64,000 nt of DNA from positions 159,183,689 through 159,247,688 of the forward strand of contig NC_135500.1 in the NCBI RefSeq assembly GCF_052857255.1, read 5' to 3'. The position numbers were made by a program, and so were the translations under genes. This document shows, piece by piece, positions 10,542 to 35,388 of this stretch. The stretch's first letter is position 1; each line of letters starts with the position of its first letter. This DNA comes from Amblyomma americanum (lineage: Eukaryota > Arthropoda > Arachnida > Ixodida > Ixodidae). The notes beneath the pieces are model-generated. The model saw only the letters and a list, made by a program, of their open reading frames with translations, was not told the DNA's origin and did not search any database.

Positions 10542-13500
10542 AATTTTTTGCTTCCTCGCACTTTGGTATCCCGCGCTGCTCATTTGTTTTCTCCTAGTTT
10601 TTCAACCCAAGCAGTTGTACAATGCAACTTGTCCCAGCTAATATGCTACATGTCGCAGGTACGTAGCCTTTCGAGACCGGATTCGCAATCTCTTGACCAT
10701 CCCTCCTCCCCGATTTCTTTCTGTTGAGCTGATGTATTCTTTGCCCCAGTTTTCGCACTCCTACGGCACCATCTTTCTCTGGTTAAAGCTTAACTGAGCC
10801 GCATCGGAGCTTCCTGCTCAGAATATAGGCTGCAATCAAACCCCGCCCATTATGAACAGTTTGCACTGACGAAAACAAGTTCTGTTTTCGCAGCGTTGGC
10901 TTAGTGCCCTGAGGTCTGCCCCTTTGTTTGTGCTGTCAAGAAACTCATCCATCTGCCCTCTCTTTACCATGCGCTTTTATTTTCATTAATATTTGATTTT
11001 TACGTGCACCCAAGACTTGCCATTTTAACACGCGCTGTTGCTAAAAACTATTTTTAATGTGCTAGAAAATTGCTGCCCCCACGTCGGAGATTTCTCACGA
11101 GAAACTGTTCTCATTAAAACCGCTCCTAGTCCCCGTTGTAAAAAACCATGAAAGTTGGTTTGGGATGAAGTTACATCTTGGATCGGTTCACAGTTGGATA
11201 AGATGACATCATGGGCAGCAATATGCAACAATTTCTTTCCATTCTTATTTCTCCGCCCTTCTCTAATAAAAGCGTTCAGTACGAGTTCTTTTTTGGCAGG
11301 ATGAATGTCATCGTCCGTACAAGCTTGAAATTAGCGCAGATATGAAATGGAACAAAGTTGCCTGAATATGGTCCTAGTGCAATATTTCTATGTATTTTGT
11401 AGCACTATAAGCAGAGCTGTTAGGGCTACGAAGTAGTAAATCAGCGCCTTCGCTTGAAGAAAGCGGTCAAAAATACCAAATAAACGCAAGTATTTTTTTC
11501 GCACAAATTCTATACCTTTCAAAATGCGATGTTTTTGAGGTTCGTGTGAGTTTGGACATTGATACTATCAACGACCTCAAATGTTTTCTAGGTTATCCTC
11601 TTCTCGCCTTCACTATCATGTCATCATATGGTGTCCGGAAACCGAGTCTGAGATGAAAGTCTCGCTTCATGAGGGACTCTTTAATGATTAAAAACTTAGC
11701 TTTTCTAAGTAGAAGTACCTGCAGTGTGCTGGACCAAATTGGTCGCCGGTAATCTATATTTCACAGTTTGCTTTGTCAGTATGGCAAGCTTTCAAGGTTT
11801 ATTAACCTTTTCTACGCTTAGTTTTTGCAACTGGTTAATCGAGATGAAAATGCTGGCTGCCAAAACCAAAGCACAAGTTATTTACTAACGTGCCCACCCG
11901 AGTACCTAAATTAAGCAATCATCGGAAGAGAAGAGGTGAGAAAATTAAGTTTTCAGGTCAATTCCCAAATTATTATTTAGCGTATAAGCTCCGGTTATGC
12001 AAATGTTAATAGTGCGATGTCTTACTTCAGTAGAGTTACCTAAATGTACTCCAGTTCAAGCGTGTCGCTTCAGTATTTTTATCTTCCACTGACGACACAT
12101 GCACATGCTGGGGCATTCCGTGTGTCATGCTTTGCAGCGACCATCTACACACTCTTCTTAAAGGTAACGAATAAATGAAACAAGAGCACAATTTTCCTGA
12201 AAGCATGGGCACGTGCGAGCCTTATCTGTGAGCTCTGCAATAGTGACCGGCCAAAATAAAGCAAGCAGAGGCTCTCAGGAGAAAACAGCGAGACGGACAA
12301 AGCCTTCTCAGAAAAATCGCAATCTTGGTCGCCTGAGACCGTCGTCCGTCTTCCGCAGTTTCCGTCAGCGTTTATTAAACTCGGACCCCGGCAACGTGGA
12401 AGGCCAACAAATTTAAATTTGAGCCAACCAGGTACAAAGGCTGGTGCGCTCGCCTTGGAGGTTTCTGCGCGGTCATTATTTGGCGAGGCTTTTACTTTCT
12501 TCCCTTTTGTCTTTCCGCATTTCGCTCAGTCTTTGTTTTGCATTTTTAACATTTTCGTTTCTTGTTCCCCGGGCGTCTGTTCCTTTGTTATAGCCGTTCC
12601 GTTCACTAGAAACAGGAATCCAATTTCATTAGGGTCACCTGTTTACCTTCAAAAAAACAAAAAAGTGTCATGCGCAGACCAAGCAAGGGAAGTGAAATAA
12701 AAATTGGGAGGGAGTACTTGACAACAGAAAAATATAAGTTGCAACCAGTTTTCCTGAAAGAGTGGTACGCATTCTTACTGGATGGTTATCAGGAAGGTAA
12801 ATAACACTAACTTCTCACGACGCTGGCCATTTCTATTGACACGAGCTCCTATAAAGTGCTTACAACGACGAGCGAAGGTGGGCGAATCAGCTGTTGCAGC
12901 AGACAGGATATTTCTGACATGTAGATAAGTTTTGAAACAATGTCACCTTGTCTTGTAATCCGACATGGTTTAGAAAAAAACAAAATGATTGCAGCACTAA
13001 TTTCACAAAACACTGATTGCGTGCGTTAGGATGATCAGATTTTAGATACATCTACCGAAAACGCTATGTTGGCGCATTTGAGGCGCCCCACTGGAAAAAT
13101 AGCTGTACCAAACGCAGCAGGCTCTCAGAACATTCATCATGGCAGTCTACCTCAAATGGAATGAAGCTGCAGCGTTTCGAAACAGCGTTCAATTCCTCGC
13201 ATGTTTAAAACTTCGCATTAGGAATCGGCAATCGCAAAACGCTTCTGCTCTGCGGCCGCAACTGCAGCCGCAACTGTTTTCCATGCATCCCAGCTGTGGT
13301 GTACCATCTGGCCCCACACTTGGGCGGTTTTCTTGATTCGACAACGACGAGGAAGACGTACATATGTCGCAAGAAAAAGAAGGAAAAAAACTGAACAAGA
13401 AACGCGCACGATCGCATCCCTGGACGAAAGAAACCTTGCGCTTCAGCGCTACCACCGAAACATACGCAACTGGTAGTCATAAGATGGGGAGAAGAGAAGT

Positions 13501-16343
13501 CGGGAACTAAGCAAAACCAGCCGAAACGCAGCGTTGCTTCCTGAGAGGAAGGCGGCTGCTCGGAACAGAAGTCTTTACTTATTTTGTGACATGGAAAAAT
13601 GTGACAAGGCGGCGTGTGTGTAGAACTTTACAGCGTTCCTTGCTTGTCCTGTTTGTCATGCTTTTTTTTTTGGTCTGCTGCCTTTCCTATATTCCTCCGC
13701 CCTGAAGATTATGCAGCAGATGCGTCTTATAGGAGGACCGTCGAGGTTGGATAAGGCATCTTGGGAGCCATCGTAAAATGTGCTTCGTAAGAAGGTAAGC
13801 GGAAAAAAACAAATCAACGGCTCCGACAGTATTGGGACATTTTTTTTTTTTTGCGTTGTGCTCTGTGGGCTTTTTTTCCGATCTTCATGAGAGCGTATGG
13901 GTAGAATCTCACATGTAATTTCTTTCCTGCATAAAGGAGGCGAGCGCACGTTGGAAACGCTGCTTTTAGGATATGCGCCGAAAAATGAAGGAGGCGCCCC
14001 AAAAAGCTGAAGAAATGCAGCGCGATGCAGCATGTAAGAGGAGAGAAGCCAAGAGGTGGCTTCTCCTAGGGATATTCAACAGGCTTCAAAGAAATTTATC
14101 CTATTACATTTATTGGAGAGCAATGAGCCTCATCCTGTTTTGCAATGAGCTAGCTCGGTATAGAATTCTTTTTCGCAAAAGACTTTCCTGATATTTAATG
14201 TATGAGAAGCGTAGGTACATAATTTATTATCTCATTTCTTCATCGGATGAACAAATGTTCAATATACTTCATAGTATAAGCAGTGGTTGTTTGCTAGAAC
14301 ATAAGCATGCTTGATGAAATTTGCAAGCAATTTTCTAGTTTATGTTATGTGGACATGTCGTGCTGAACGTTCAGGTTTAATCATGCAACCATAAAATGTT
14401 TTACAACTTATTTATTTCTATTATGCACTCCTGCCAAAGGCTACCACTTTCTTTATTTGCATCGCACGACTACGAACCCCAGCTTATAGGAAATTTCAAC
14501 AACTAATCACCACGTCTCGTTAGCAGGCTTTTCACACACCATGAAGCGTTTATTTCTGAACTATGTGTGTGGCCAAACAATAAGGAGCTCTTTGTAAACA
14601 TTTAATTTTACAACCTAACCTGGAAAAAAGCGCATTTATGAAATGATATAAGCCCCAGTGAGGTTCAAGTCTAAAAAAATATGAAAAAGTCCTTATAAAT
14701 GAAATTAAAAAAAAATAAGATGTAGTTTTTAACCATTCGTTCCCTGGTATACTCCAATCCAATTATATATACGTATGGCGCAAACCCCGTGTATGTAAAG
14801 GCAGGTGTTTAGATTTGTAGGCTACATAGAACAGGCAGACCATTCCTTTGAAAAACCATTGTATTAGTGCAGGGACGTCGGGCAATAATAGAGCTGTAAT
14901 TTAACCAGTCTTTCGACGTATCGCACAACGCGCCGTGGTCCGACAAGTGGCCTTGTCCTAACATTGCTCTTCAATCACTTCCTGCACTCCGAAACTGGTC
15001 CGCTCCGCGGCCTTTGCCACTTGCTGGCAGCACCAGCTATTTGAAGCCGCTGAATAAGGTGAACTTTGGCTTTGCTTGAGGTCAGTCTAGTGCACACAAT
15101 TTTCGAGTGCAGATCTCTGCAAAGCGGTGAAGCCTACCCAGCTTACTAAAGGTAGCGGTGGTCCTCGCACGGTGTCCTTTGCTGCCGAAGGCGTTGCTGA
15201 AAGAAACTACATAGAACGAATACCAGATTACTCCATTTATAAAGTAATGGCAACGGGATTAGACATCCTTTGATACGACGTGGCTATTTCCAGGAAACCG
15301 TCAGCAGCGGCTTCTGTGTAAAGTACGTACAACCTAGCGACTTCTTGCGAATCGTGAACTGACAGCGTGCCGGTGGGCGTCATGTCATTGTAAGAAGGAC
15401 GTCATTAGCAAAAGCGCAGCATATATTTTTGCTTATAGATTCATGTGTTGTCACATTTCATATAGCGGCCTTCAGGTATACCGAACTGTATCGCCATCCC
15501 TTTGAGTTTCATATATATAAAAAAACTCCACCTCCGTCAAAGACTCCGGGGTGCCACCATCAGCTTTTCCTTAACAAAATTTGTTGCAGTGCCCAGTGCA
15601 TTGACTACAGATACTGCACCCCTCCCGTTCATATAACTTCGTGTTCACTCAGAGGGTACGCCGGGTCTGGCTTTATTTTCAAGAAGTGTTGTTGAAGCCA
15701 ATTCGTTCAGAACCTTTCAAATAAATTCATTCTCGTTACAGATATTTTTTTCATTATAAATGTTATCCCGCTTATTTATCTAAACTCTTTACTGATATAA
15801 TATAGAGAGATTATGAAATTATTCTTGAAAATATATCAGCCGGTTGGCGTGTTTTCTAAAGGCGACTTCTGTATCAATTGCCGCTAATGAATTAAGTTTG
15901 CCTTCAGCGTAAAACCGACCGGATACTTGGCCCTTCTATCTGAAATTCACTTTTCTAGTCCTAATTAAGTTCCATGCTTTTTGTATTTGCCTCAGTGGCC
16001 CTCCTAATAGCATTTCGTGAAAACTTCCACTTTCCCCCGATGAGCGAATCATTCATTGCTTCATTAGACGACACACATTTCTCTTCTTCTTCGTCTTTGC
16101 AACGAAATAAATGCATTGTTATTATCTTCTGGCGATGAATGTGACTGAAGTCGAATTGACAGGATTTCGAGAAGGTGGCGGTGATCACTGCTTTGGTTTT
16201 ATATTATTCATGCATCCATTACGCAAATAAAGCAGTGCGGATACTGTGCACTCCACTTGTCAACAAAGTTAACATTGAACCAGCGCAAAGATAAATATTT
16301 AAACTTCAATAAGTAAGTAACAACTAAATAAATGAAAATTACT
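10542..16343. other. AT-rich DNA without a supportable gene
   Basis: No exon, RNA gene or transposon domain could be recognised. The longest open frame, a 125-codon frame on the - strand at 13656-14033, has no motif. The two strands at 13189-13480 both give overlapping short frames across a GCAGCCGC-rich patch, which is typical of chance. T-rich and A-rich homopolymers are scattered throughout. Confidence 0.4.
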
Positions 16344-16534
16344 GACTGCCATCAAGGCAAGTGAAACGCTGGGAATTATTTGTGCAACATTGTGGACGGT
16401 TCTGCCTAAAAGCTCCTTGCCTTTGAAACTTTCGCCTGATTGTCATCAAAGCCAGTAAAACTCAGGAAATTATTTGAAAAACTTTCTGTACGGCTATGCC
16501 TAACGGCTCCTTAATTGTGTGCAAAACTTCCGCC
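16344..16534. repeat. Degenerate two-copy tandem duplication, unit about 95 bp
   Basis: 16344-16436 and 16437-16534 align along their whole length by eye. Both contain tgcCATCAAgGC or a close variant, then GGAAATTATTTG or GGGAATTATTTG, then a GCCTAA word before GCTCCTT, and both end in ACTTtCGCC or ACTTCCGCC. Substitutions and small indels show the duplication is old. A separate 13-bp direct repeat, tttgtgaaagtgt, lies nearby at 16764-16776 and 16781-16793, facing an inverted copy of its core at about 16739-16750. The function is unknown. Confidence 0.65.
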
Positions 16535-19500
16535 ATGTTTTAGCTTGAATTCAATGGTTTTCGTCACTGTGATTCATTTACCACTGTGACAAATAGCATT
16601 TAAAATTGTGTAATGCGTTCCATGGAGGCAAGTGCTAAATGACCTGCATTACAGGAAGCAAAACTATTTCGACTTTAAGATATTTAAGCAACGTTGGTAC
16701 ATTGCTATACATCCATACTTATAATAAGCTGTACCATAGCACTTTCACACTTTGATTTTCACGTTTGTGAAAGTGTCCACTTTGTGAAAGTGTGCAATTT
16801 TGGGATAACTTCGGGCTTCTGCTCTCAACCACCGGACCTAGAAACAAGTTGCCATGAGCCGTCGCGTAAACTATAGTAATAAAATGGTTCTAGCCGCTTT
16901 CTCTTCTAAAATATTCTGGGTTTCATTTTTAACGCTGCAACAGTTGTGCAGTGGCTTTTTTATCCTTTTGGACTGTGCGCTATGTTAACAAAAAGAAGAC
17001 GCGAAAATGACGCACCACAGATGATGCGCAACGTGTCTTTGTGAACGCAGCGTACAGTCCAAAACTATTTGCATCTGTGTCATTGTTTCTTTTTCTGCTT
17101 CAAACTGTTCCAATGCCCATACATAATGAACTTTGTCAGGTTCGTATAGGGTGTGGTACATGACAAAATATTTGGAATACTATCACACACAGAGATTCTA
17201 GTATTTCTCTATGATAAATACAGAGAGAGCATAATTGCCTGTCTTTTATTTCAGGCGTCTGAAGCTTTTCAGAGACGTGGTTTCGTTAGAAGCATTTTAC
17301 GACCATTACATTCTTGAACAAAAATACCTTCCACTTTTGCGTGTTTAGTTGTAGTCCCGGCGTCAAAAGATGACTTCCAACGTAAGTAACACTATGTAGA
17401 GGCTATTTTTTACCTACACTAGCAACAAGAGAATAGCCCGTGGAGGTTGCCCCGTCATTTACACTGTGTGCTATCGCTTCGCTCTCGCTCAGGGGTTTAC
17501 CATAAGAATTCAAGGGACAGTTAGAAGGTTACAGCTTACGTTATGACAACATACTTGTCATACACGCTATCAAGCGAATATTAGAGATCGTTTGCAGCTG
17601 TTTAAATTTTGCTTATATCGTCAACACAAACAAAATTGCCTTTCTTCCTAAAGTTTGGTCTTTATAATGTGGTTAAGTGCCGTCCTCTGCCTGTATGTTT
17701 AACATGTTTAACCCATTACTTCCCGATCTCTGCTCATTGTTTCCCAGTAGGTTGTGGAAGGAAGGCACCAGCCGCTGCCATAAAATGAAATATAGTTCTA
17801 TTGTCTGTAGTTCACATGAAAAAGACGCTGCCAACAGACCTGATTTTAGAACCGCAGCAACAATGCCTTCGGCTCACATCCACATCTGTTTCTGTTGCCT
17901 CTAAAACATTTCATTTGCTTCCGTGAGCCTTAAACCAGCGTAAACCATCTTCCGCGTTGAATTCACCAAGTTCGGACGTTATTGTGCGCCTGGGAACTGA
18001 GATACTGCTGGACGTCAAAAGGAATCCGAAAATAACTCTCAAGGACGGCCAGCACGATCTTCCTTTGGCGTCGATCACTGACTACTGCAGTTGCCACCCT
18101 CTTCGCAGCTCTGATGTCGAAAGCCGACGAGAAAAGAGGAACAGACATTTCTCAAAAAGGCACAGCGAGCACGACATCACCGGTCGTGCCAGATCTCGTT
18201 TTTTTCAGTGCTATAGCCAAATATAAAGTGGCAGAGGGAAAGGGTGAAAGATTGAACGGAACGGAAAGGGCAGGAGAATTCCAGAAAGCAAGAGGCCGCG
18301 CAGGCGCCTCGTTCATTACATTGCTGCGGTGCGCTCTAGAAGTTAGGCTCGCTGCTGTCTTTTCATGTCTTGGCGTGCAATGAGTTTTTCCTCTTTTCTG
18401 GCAAGCCGTTAGTTTTCTTCGTGAATGGCGCGCTGTCAACTACTTTCATTTCTTCGACCATTCATGCTGTTGCGCCTGGAATTTTTGTTCCTCATTTATT
18501 CGCGTTGAAAAGTTTGGCCTCCTTTTATTTACTTTCTCTCACTCATCTTTTTTCTCTTGTTTCTCGTCTCTAACCTTAGAGGCTTTGGTATTCTCCCTAT
18601 CGAGCCTTCAGATGAAGCGATTGCAATTTTGAGGCACGTGTGGCTCAAAATTCTGATAACGCATTATGACGTAACTTCTTCGCCAATAACAGACGTCTGT
18701 TGAAAGTCGGCACTAAGAAAATGTTTTAGCAGTAATAATTGCAGAAAAAATTGGTATAATAATGTGCTATGAATGAAAGCTTGCATGTCATACAATAGAT
18801 ATTTGTGCTTAGCTCCGTTATTCTTGATAAAAATATACGCTCTATCCGCATGTGCCATAGCCATTGAGGAGAAGATGGAGTATGCCACTAACCCCTAGGA
18901 TCCTAATTAGACCAGAACAATAAAAGGCACCCTTATTGTGCTGCGAAAGGCTGTAAACAAGAACGAACAAAATGAAAAATAAGAGGCAGTCATATTTCAC
19001 TGAACGCCGCTTCCAAAAAGTTGTTCTTGCTTTTACCACGACCACAATCTCCATTAAAGAATTTTAATTCTCATATGGGTGGGGAGTGAGTGAGCACACA
19101 CGGCTGTATTTTGAAATTTCACGCTGCTATGCTCAAATCGAAGTCAGAGGAGAGGTTTGAGAGCAGCTGTAATGAAGATTTAGGTGATACCAGGCGGTAC
19201 ATGCTTCTTGAAGGTAGTATGAATTACCAGACGTTTTGTGGTGGTCATGTTTTCCACACTGAAGTTTGTCAGGCGACCAACTAAACGGCAGAATAGAGAA
19301 TTTTTAGAGGATAAAGCGTATTTAGGTCGTTATTTTATACAGCTGCTCAAATGGTGAAAGTAGCATACGGGAAGCATTTTTTTTTCTTGCAGCGCTCGTA
19401 GCAGCACCATCCGAAAAGACACATCACGTAGGTGTCTAATACTAAAGATCAAACTGTGACACCTCAAGATTAAGATCGCGAAGAATCACATCACATGGTT

Positions 19501-22500
19501 GTGCCAAGACGTTTCTGTATCTAAAATTGGCGGCCACTTTCTACATAAGCATAAAGTGGAAGCCAGAAGTATCAGACATTTTCTACTTTTTATTCCGAAC
19601 ATTTGAAGATTCTTTTCGAATGTTTCCTGCACAAAATCACGGAGTAAATATGGCATGCATCCATGTAACTTGACTCAAAACACGTCTTAGCAGGTAATCG
19701 ACAGTTGCTCGTCCGGATGTTCAGAGAAAATTGCTTTTTGCGAAGTAATTAGTTTTTCTATGTGCGCGGCATCAAGTACCTTTCAGATTCGACGCATAGA
19801 TGTTATTGTACAATGTATTTAATTTAAACTTAACTTTTCACCTTTCTCTTTACATTTCCTTAGGTACATATTTAACGCCGAAACTTCACTAGACCCTCGA
19901 GATCATGTCCTTAGCCCTGGTTTAAATGCAAGCTGAGAGATTGCTTCATTTAGATGTGGAAAAAATTCAGGTGACGTTACGAATTACTTTCATTGGGAGC
20001 AGATATATTAATCGCGTATGCTGCAAATATCCGTACTTGCTCACTTCCCTGAGCATGCTTAATGGGAAAAATGACGCGGGCATCATAGCGCGATCTTCAC
20101 TACATACATTTTCGTCGGTCCGGTTACTCCTTACTCGAGCTTGCCTGGCATCAACGAGCTGTCTGAAGAAAGAGCAAATGTCGTCTGTCCGCTGAAAGCT
20201 TTCTGGAGTCATCAGTAAGCGTCATGGCTTCACTACTTAAGGACACACAATGCAGCCTCTACCAATTTTTAGCTCCCTGAGGCTGCTTGCTTGCGTAAGA
20301 GCGCACGTGGACGCAGTGCACACATTTCCCCCCAAAAAAACCCTATTATATTTTGATTCTTTTATTGTCCTCCTTGTGTGCAAGGCAGCCAAGGAAGTTT
20401 TCCCGAACTTGAAGCTTCATAATTTTTATGTGCTTCTGTGTATCCATTTGAATTCCACATTTTAATTTTGCTGAGTGGCAAAGAAATATTCAACTCATTA
20501 CGAAGAAGCAAGAATGGGTCGCTTCGGGACAGGAGGAAAGATGTGCAAACACCGAAGAAGTTTTAGTGATACATCGCTTAGCCAACATTAATTGCAGAAG
20601 AATAGCTTTTCTTTTAAATTGACGAATCAACATGGAGAACTCCGGCTAAAGTACCAGGCTCGGTCCCAGTCAATTTGAGTTTACTGCGGATGTCTAGATT
20701 AAGTCTGCAGTGCGCTGGGATGTAGGGTAATTTAAGGTGCGCGCCAAGCTGTGCGCGTCTATGCTCAGACGCTGCACAATGCTGCATACGCCAATGATGC
20801 AACTCCGTTGGGCTACGCTTGTTTGCTAGCCCTGGCACGGAGTATTAGCTTATCTGGCATTGTTTTTTTCGCTCTTCTGTGTGTTCGTCAAATTAACCGT
20901 TAATCGAACCAAACAAACACTGCAGCGGCCCTCGCCGTTACCACTTCATCCGTTGTGTAGCCTAGACCTACAATGATGGTAAATCTCAGACACAAGAATC
21001 CTAGGCGCCCGACGCAAAAAATGCGCTATTTGAAGGATTTCGCTTTTATTTCAGCGTGTAGATCTTGAGTACCTAAAGGAAAAATATCACAGGAATGGGC
21101 TCGGCGGAATGAACTTTATCACCCAGGCGACCTGGAAGCCGCAAATGCCAGGACATGCGCGCCTAGCGAAAGAACACTCACCATAATAATGACCACTGAT
21201 AATGACCAAAAATGACAGACAGCCTAATGAGAAACGTACTAGCAGCGTGCGGCAAATATGTTGGCATCGCATAGTTTTCAATTAGAACTTCACGAAGTTT
21301 CGTCGGGTAGATACTTTGATATTACCGGCAGCTCCTGTTAAGAACAGAGAGCGCAGAACACGCTCCTCCTCCATGCTATGTATATGTCAGCCGCTTGGCT
21401 TAAAAAGCAACATCGTTTAATACAATTTTATCCAGAGCAGATTCCGAAAATGGGTCTCTAGCCTGCTGCACTGCAGTGTGCATGGTTTTATGTAATAGTT
21501 ATAAGAGTGTCCCCGGTAAAAGTTTATTAGACGGTTATGAGCGCCTAGCTTCGCGTTAGTATTGAGCAAGAAATGCATTACGATTGTTGACAAAATTGTG
21601 AGTCAACTTCTCGCCTTTCTGCGTGTATGGCTTCTTCACATATTTGCTTCCAGTGCAGTGCCCAATCATGGAGGCATCGCAGCACTGCTACAACAACTTT
21701 GCGCGGATCGTGAAAATATGCTTGAAGTCTTTTTCTTGAGCTTAAGTGCTGTATAAACAAATCACAATATTGTCCGCCCAAATTCTTCCTTAAAGCGGTT
21801 GCAAATACAGCTCGGTGCCCATAAGATAAGGCGTGTCACAGGTAACCTACTAATTCTTCACAAACTTCCTCTTAGGACCCCTAAATTTCTGCGCTTCTCT
21901 TGCAGTTTGCAGCCATGCGATACCAACAGCTGTGCTGACAAAGCATAAGTGATCTTGATGCGCTCTGCTTGTTTCTAGTCTTACCTTTTACCAGCATTTA
22001 TATAAGGCTTGTTCCGTTTCATTTCATTACATTTTACTACAACATCCGAAGAGAGGCGATATATTTTTCTTCAGAGAGTTGTTGCTCAAAGTGCTGTTTG
22101 CTATCCTAGATATAGCAGCCTATTCCCTAACACGTGGGTGCTTCCTGCTCAAGCTCTTTATTCCAGTAAGTCGGTATAGCTGTTAGTGAAGAACTGCATT
22201 AGCCATGTAGGCGCCTAATGCACAAGCAAACAGTATAGGATTTCAGGCTTAAGAAGCTCCTTCAGTTTTTCAGCAGAAACTGCGGATTTTACCGCCAAAA
22301 AGGCTACAACAATAAACAACCTCTTTTGGGCAAGAATGAAAAGACACCTCAGTACCGAATTTTTATTCCCACCGCATCCATCGACAGTCGCTTCTGCTGC
22401 TCTTTGTGTGACATCCTATTTCTAACGGTTCACCTTGGAAGCTTTCGCGCGGTGCGTTGCGGTTTAGGAGAAAATTGAATGGCGCTGTCTTGTAAACTGG

Positions 22501-23900
22501 AGGGCTCTTGCGGTGAACCTCGTAGCAAACAGATGATAACGGTATTGTCTGCACCACCCCGGTCGAAATTGGTTTGTCTTGAGTCGAAAGCAAACGGGCC
22601 GGGATGGAGAGACAGTGAAAGGCAATACAGCGAGGAAGAGGGAAGACCAGTAAAGAAAAAAGAATGACACACCTCCTTCTTTTTCTGGACACACAATTTT
22701 TATTTTGGAACCTGGCAGAGTATAACGCCGGAGTTCTCGCGTTCAAGTTAAGAAACTGGATCAACCACCGAATGTTTATATTTTGACTAAAACTTTTTCA
22801 ATATTATTCTTAAGGCTTCTGCGTAACGAACAGATAATAATAGTAATAAATGCATGTAACAGTTTAGTTTCATGCGATATTTTCACGTTTGTTATGTTCA
22901 GCCTGAAGAAATTCTCACATTCGGCTAAAGCGTTTGGTGAGCAGTCGTCACATAACCGATCAAACAAAACTCTGCCCAAACATGCGGAAAGTGAAATTAG
23001 GTATATATTAGTGCCTTCTGTTCTGCACATTAAAAAACACTCAGTAAAATGAGGCAGAAGGTGAGATTCCTTTGGGCAACGGGTTGCTTCACTTTGCCTT
23101 CACGTCATATTGAAAGGCGGAAAAGAAACCAAAAAAAAAACATGTAAAACATTTTAGGCTGGCTGTGCGCATACCACCTGATGTAAAGTCGCGATTGCAA
23201 ATGAAAAAGAGTGCGAGGAGAGGGAGTGGGTACGACTCCAAATATGTCCCTTATGTTTTTGATACTGTTCTTATGTATCGACGGCATAACTTCTCACTTA
23301 AGCAAGCCTGTTATGTCGTACCATAAAATAAGATCAACATCAACATCTCTTACTGCATAGTAAAGAAATTTTGGTTTTAAACTTGTAAGAAAAATTGTTT
23401 ACAGTAATTCACCTAGAGGTTATATCAAACAACACTTACGCTTTTGCAGTCTGCAGTTGCCCCGTTTGAGCTCTGGGCTTGAAATATTACGCGCGATAAC
23501 ACATGCTTTTCAGCATTTGTATTTTATTTGGATCTTGTCTGGTGAAAAAGCACATATTTGCCAGACAGAAGTATAAACTGCGCAACGCGAGAACGTCAAC
23601 CAATATACATAAAAAAACAACTGAGAGCATCTGCTGGGCCTCCTTAGGAATAAAGTCATCTATAATTTGTGTCGCGTATCACACTTAATTACGATTATTG
23701 TTGCCTTCTGTCTGATGCTCTAGGACTTCTCCGTGTTACCAGTTATATGATCATTAATCAGGCACCTCACACCTATAGTTGTGGTCTGTCCGCTGAACCG
23801 CGGTAGTACTTACCAACTGTATATTCTTTACTGATCTTTAAACCTCGCTAAGCCCAGTGACTAGTGATTTAATGCCCGCTAGTTCCTCGAACAGCACTGC
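16535..23900. other. AT-rich DNA without a supportable gene
   Basis: Apart from the 13-bp direct repeat at 16764-16793, I see no defined feature. Short frames at 17957-18439 on both strands lie in a slightly GC-richer patch but overlap each other and lack motifs. Frames on both strands at 22363-22764 do the same. No splice-site pair framing a convincing coding stretch was found. Confidence 0.4.
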
Positions 23901-34785
<10,885 letters not shown>

Positions 34786-34915
34786 TGCTGGCGTGGTGGT
34801 GCAGTGGTTAAGCAATTCACCATTGCCCCGGCAGGTGGCTGTTTCAAACGCATCCACCCTTGTTGCTTGTAAGACCGAGGTTGCTCTTTCTGAGCTCCCC
34901 TTATGCTCATGCTTG
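34786..34915 (+). mobile_element. tRNA-derived SINE about 300 bp upstream of the receptor leader
   Basis: The segment begins GTGGTGCAGTGGTTAAGCA, an A-box-like tRNA 5' half, followed about 30 bases later by ctgtttcaaacgca, a degenerate B box. The body shares the 14-mer ctgagctcccctta (34890-34903) and the surrounding word order with a second copy at 48345-48475, so this is a repeat family and not a chance tRNA likeness. The 3' end is uncertain; 34916-35030 may be more of the same element. Tick SINEs of this general type (for example Ruka) are known, but I cannot assign the family. Confidence 0.55.
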
Positions 34916-35211
34916 ACGCCATGGTGGGCAATGAATTTGGTCACAGTGGGCAGTTCACTCACAATTCGTTGGCAAGGTTGGCACCTGCCACGCTGTGCAC
35001 GTTGTGATGCAACCACAAGGTGACGTGACTTTTCTCGACAAATTAGAGAAATATGTGACAAAGAAGCCGGAATGATACAACCTGAATGCTATCACATTAA
35101 ATGATCTCAAGCATTTTCGTAAATGGCTGGGCATCTGAAACCAGTTGTTTTTGTCAATAATTCTGAATCGCACTGTGTGTACATGCGTTGCATTTTTTTC
35201 GTTTTGCGTAG

Positions 35212-35388
35212 GCTCCTACCGTGATGTGGCCGGAATTCTTTGGTGACGAGCCGCTGCTATTCTAGAAGGGCAGTAAAATACTGCGAAATGAAAACTCATC
35301 TGACTGGTACCAGGACAATGTCGCCGCAGAGAAGTCTTCCCCCTACCCAAGATGAACCGACAACATTCCTCGACGGTTCAAAATCATC
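35212..35388 (+). promoter_or_regulatory. Probable 5' leader exon of the receptor with upstream ORFs
   Basis: A strong acceptor, catttttttcgttttgcgtag, ends at 35211, so the receptor mRNA leader probably enters by splicing at 35212 from an unseen upstream exon. The leader holds three upstream ORFs: 35224-35265 (13 codons), 35288-35395 (35 codons, with a second in-frame ATG at 35318), and 35352-35420 (22 codons). The last two overlap the receptor start in other frames and would be expected to lower its translation. An in-frame TGA at 35353-35355 excludes any longer receptor N-terminus in this exon. The acceptor is inferred; no transcript was available. Confidence 0.45.

Noticed and set aside
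13189..13480. Cluster of four overlapping frames with Arg- and Cys-rich translations
   Set aside because: Several frames of the same GCAGCCGC-rich patch are open at once, which indicates composition and not coding.
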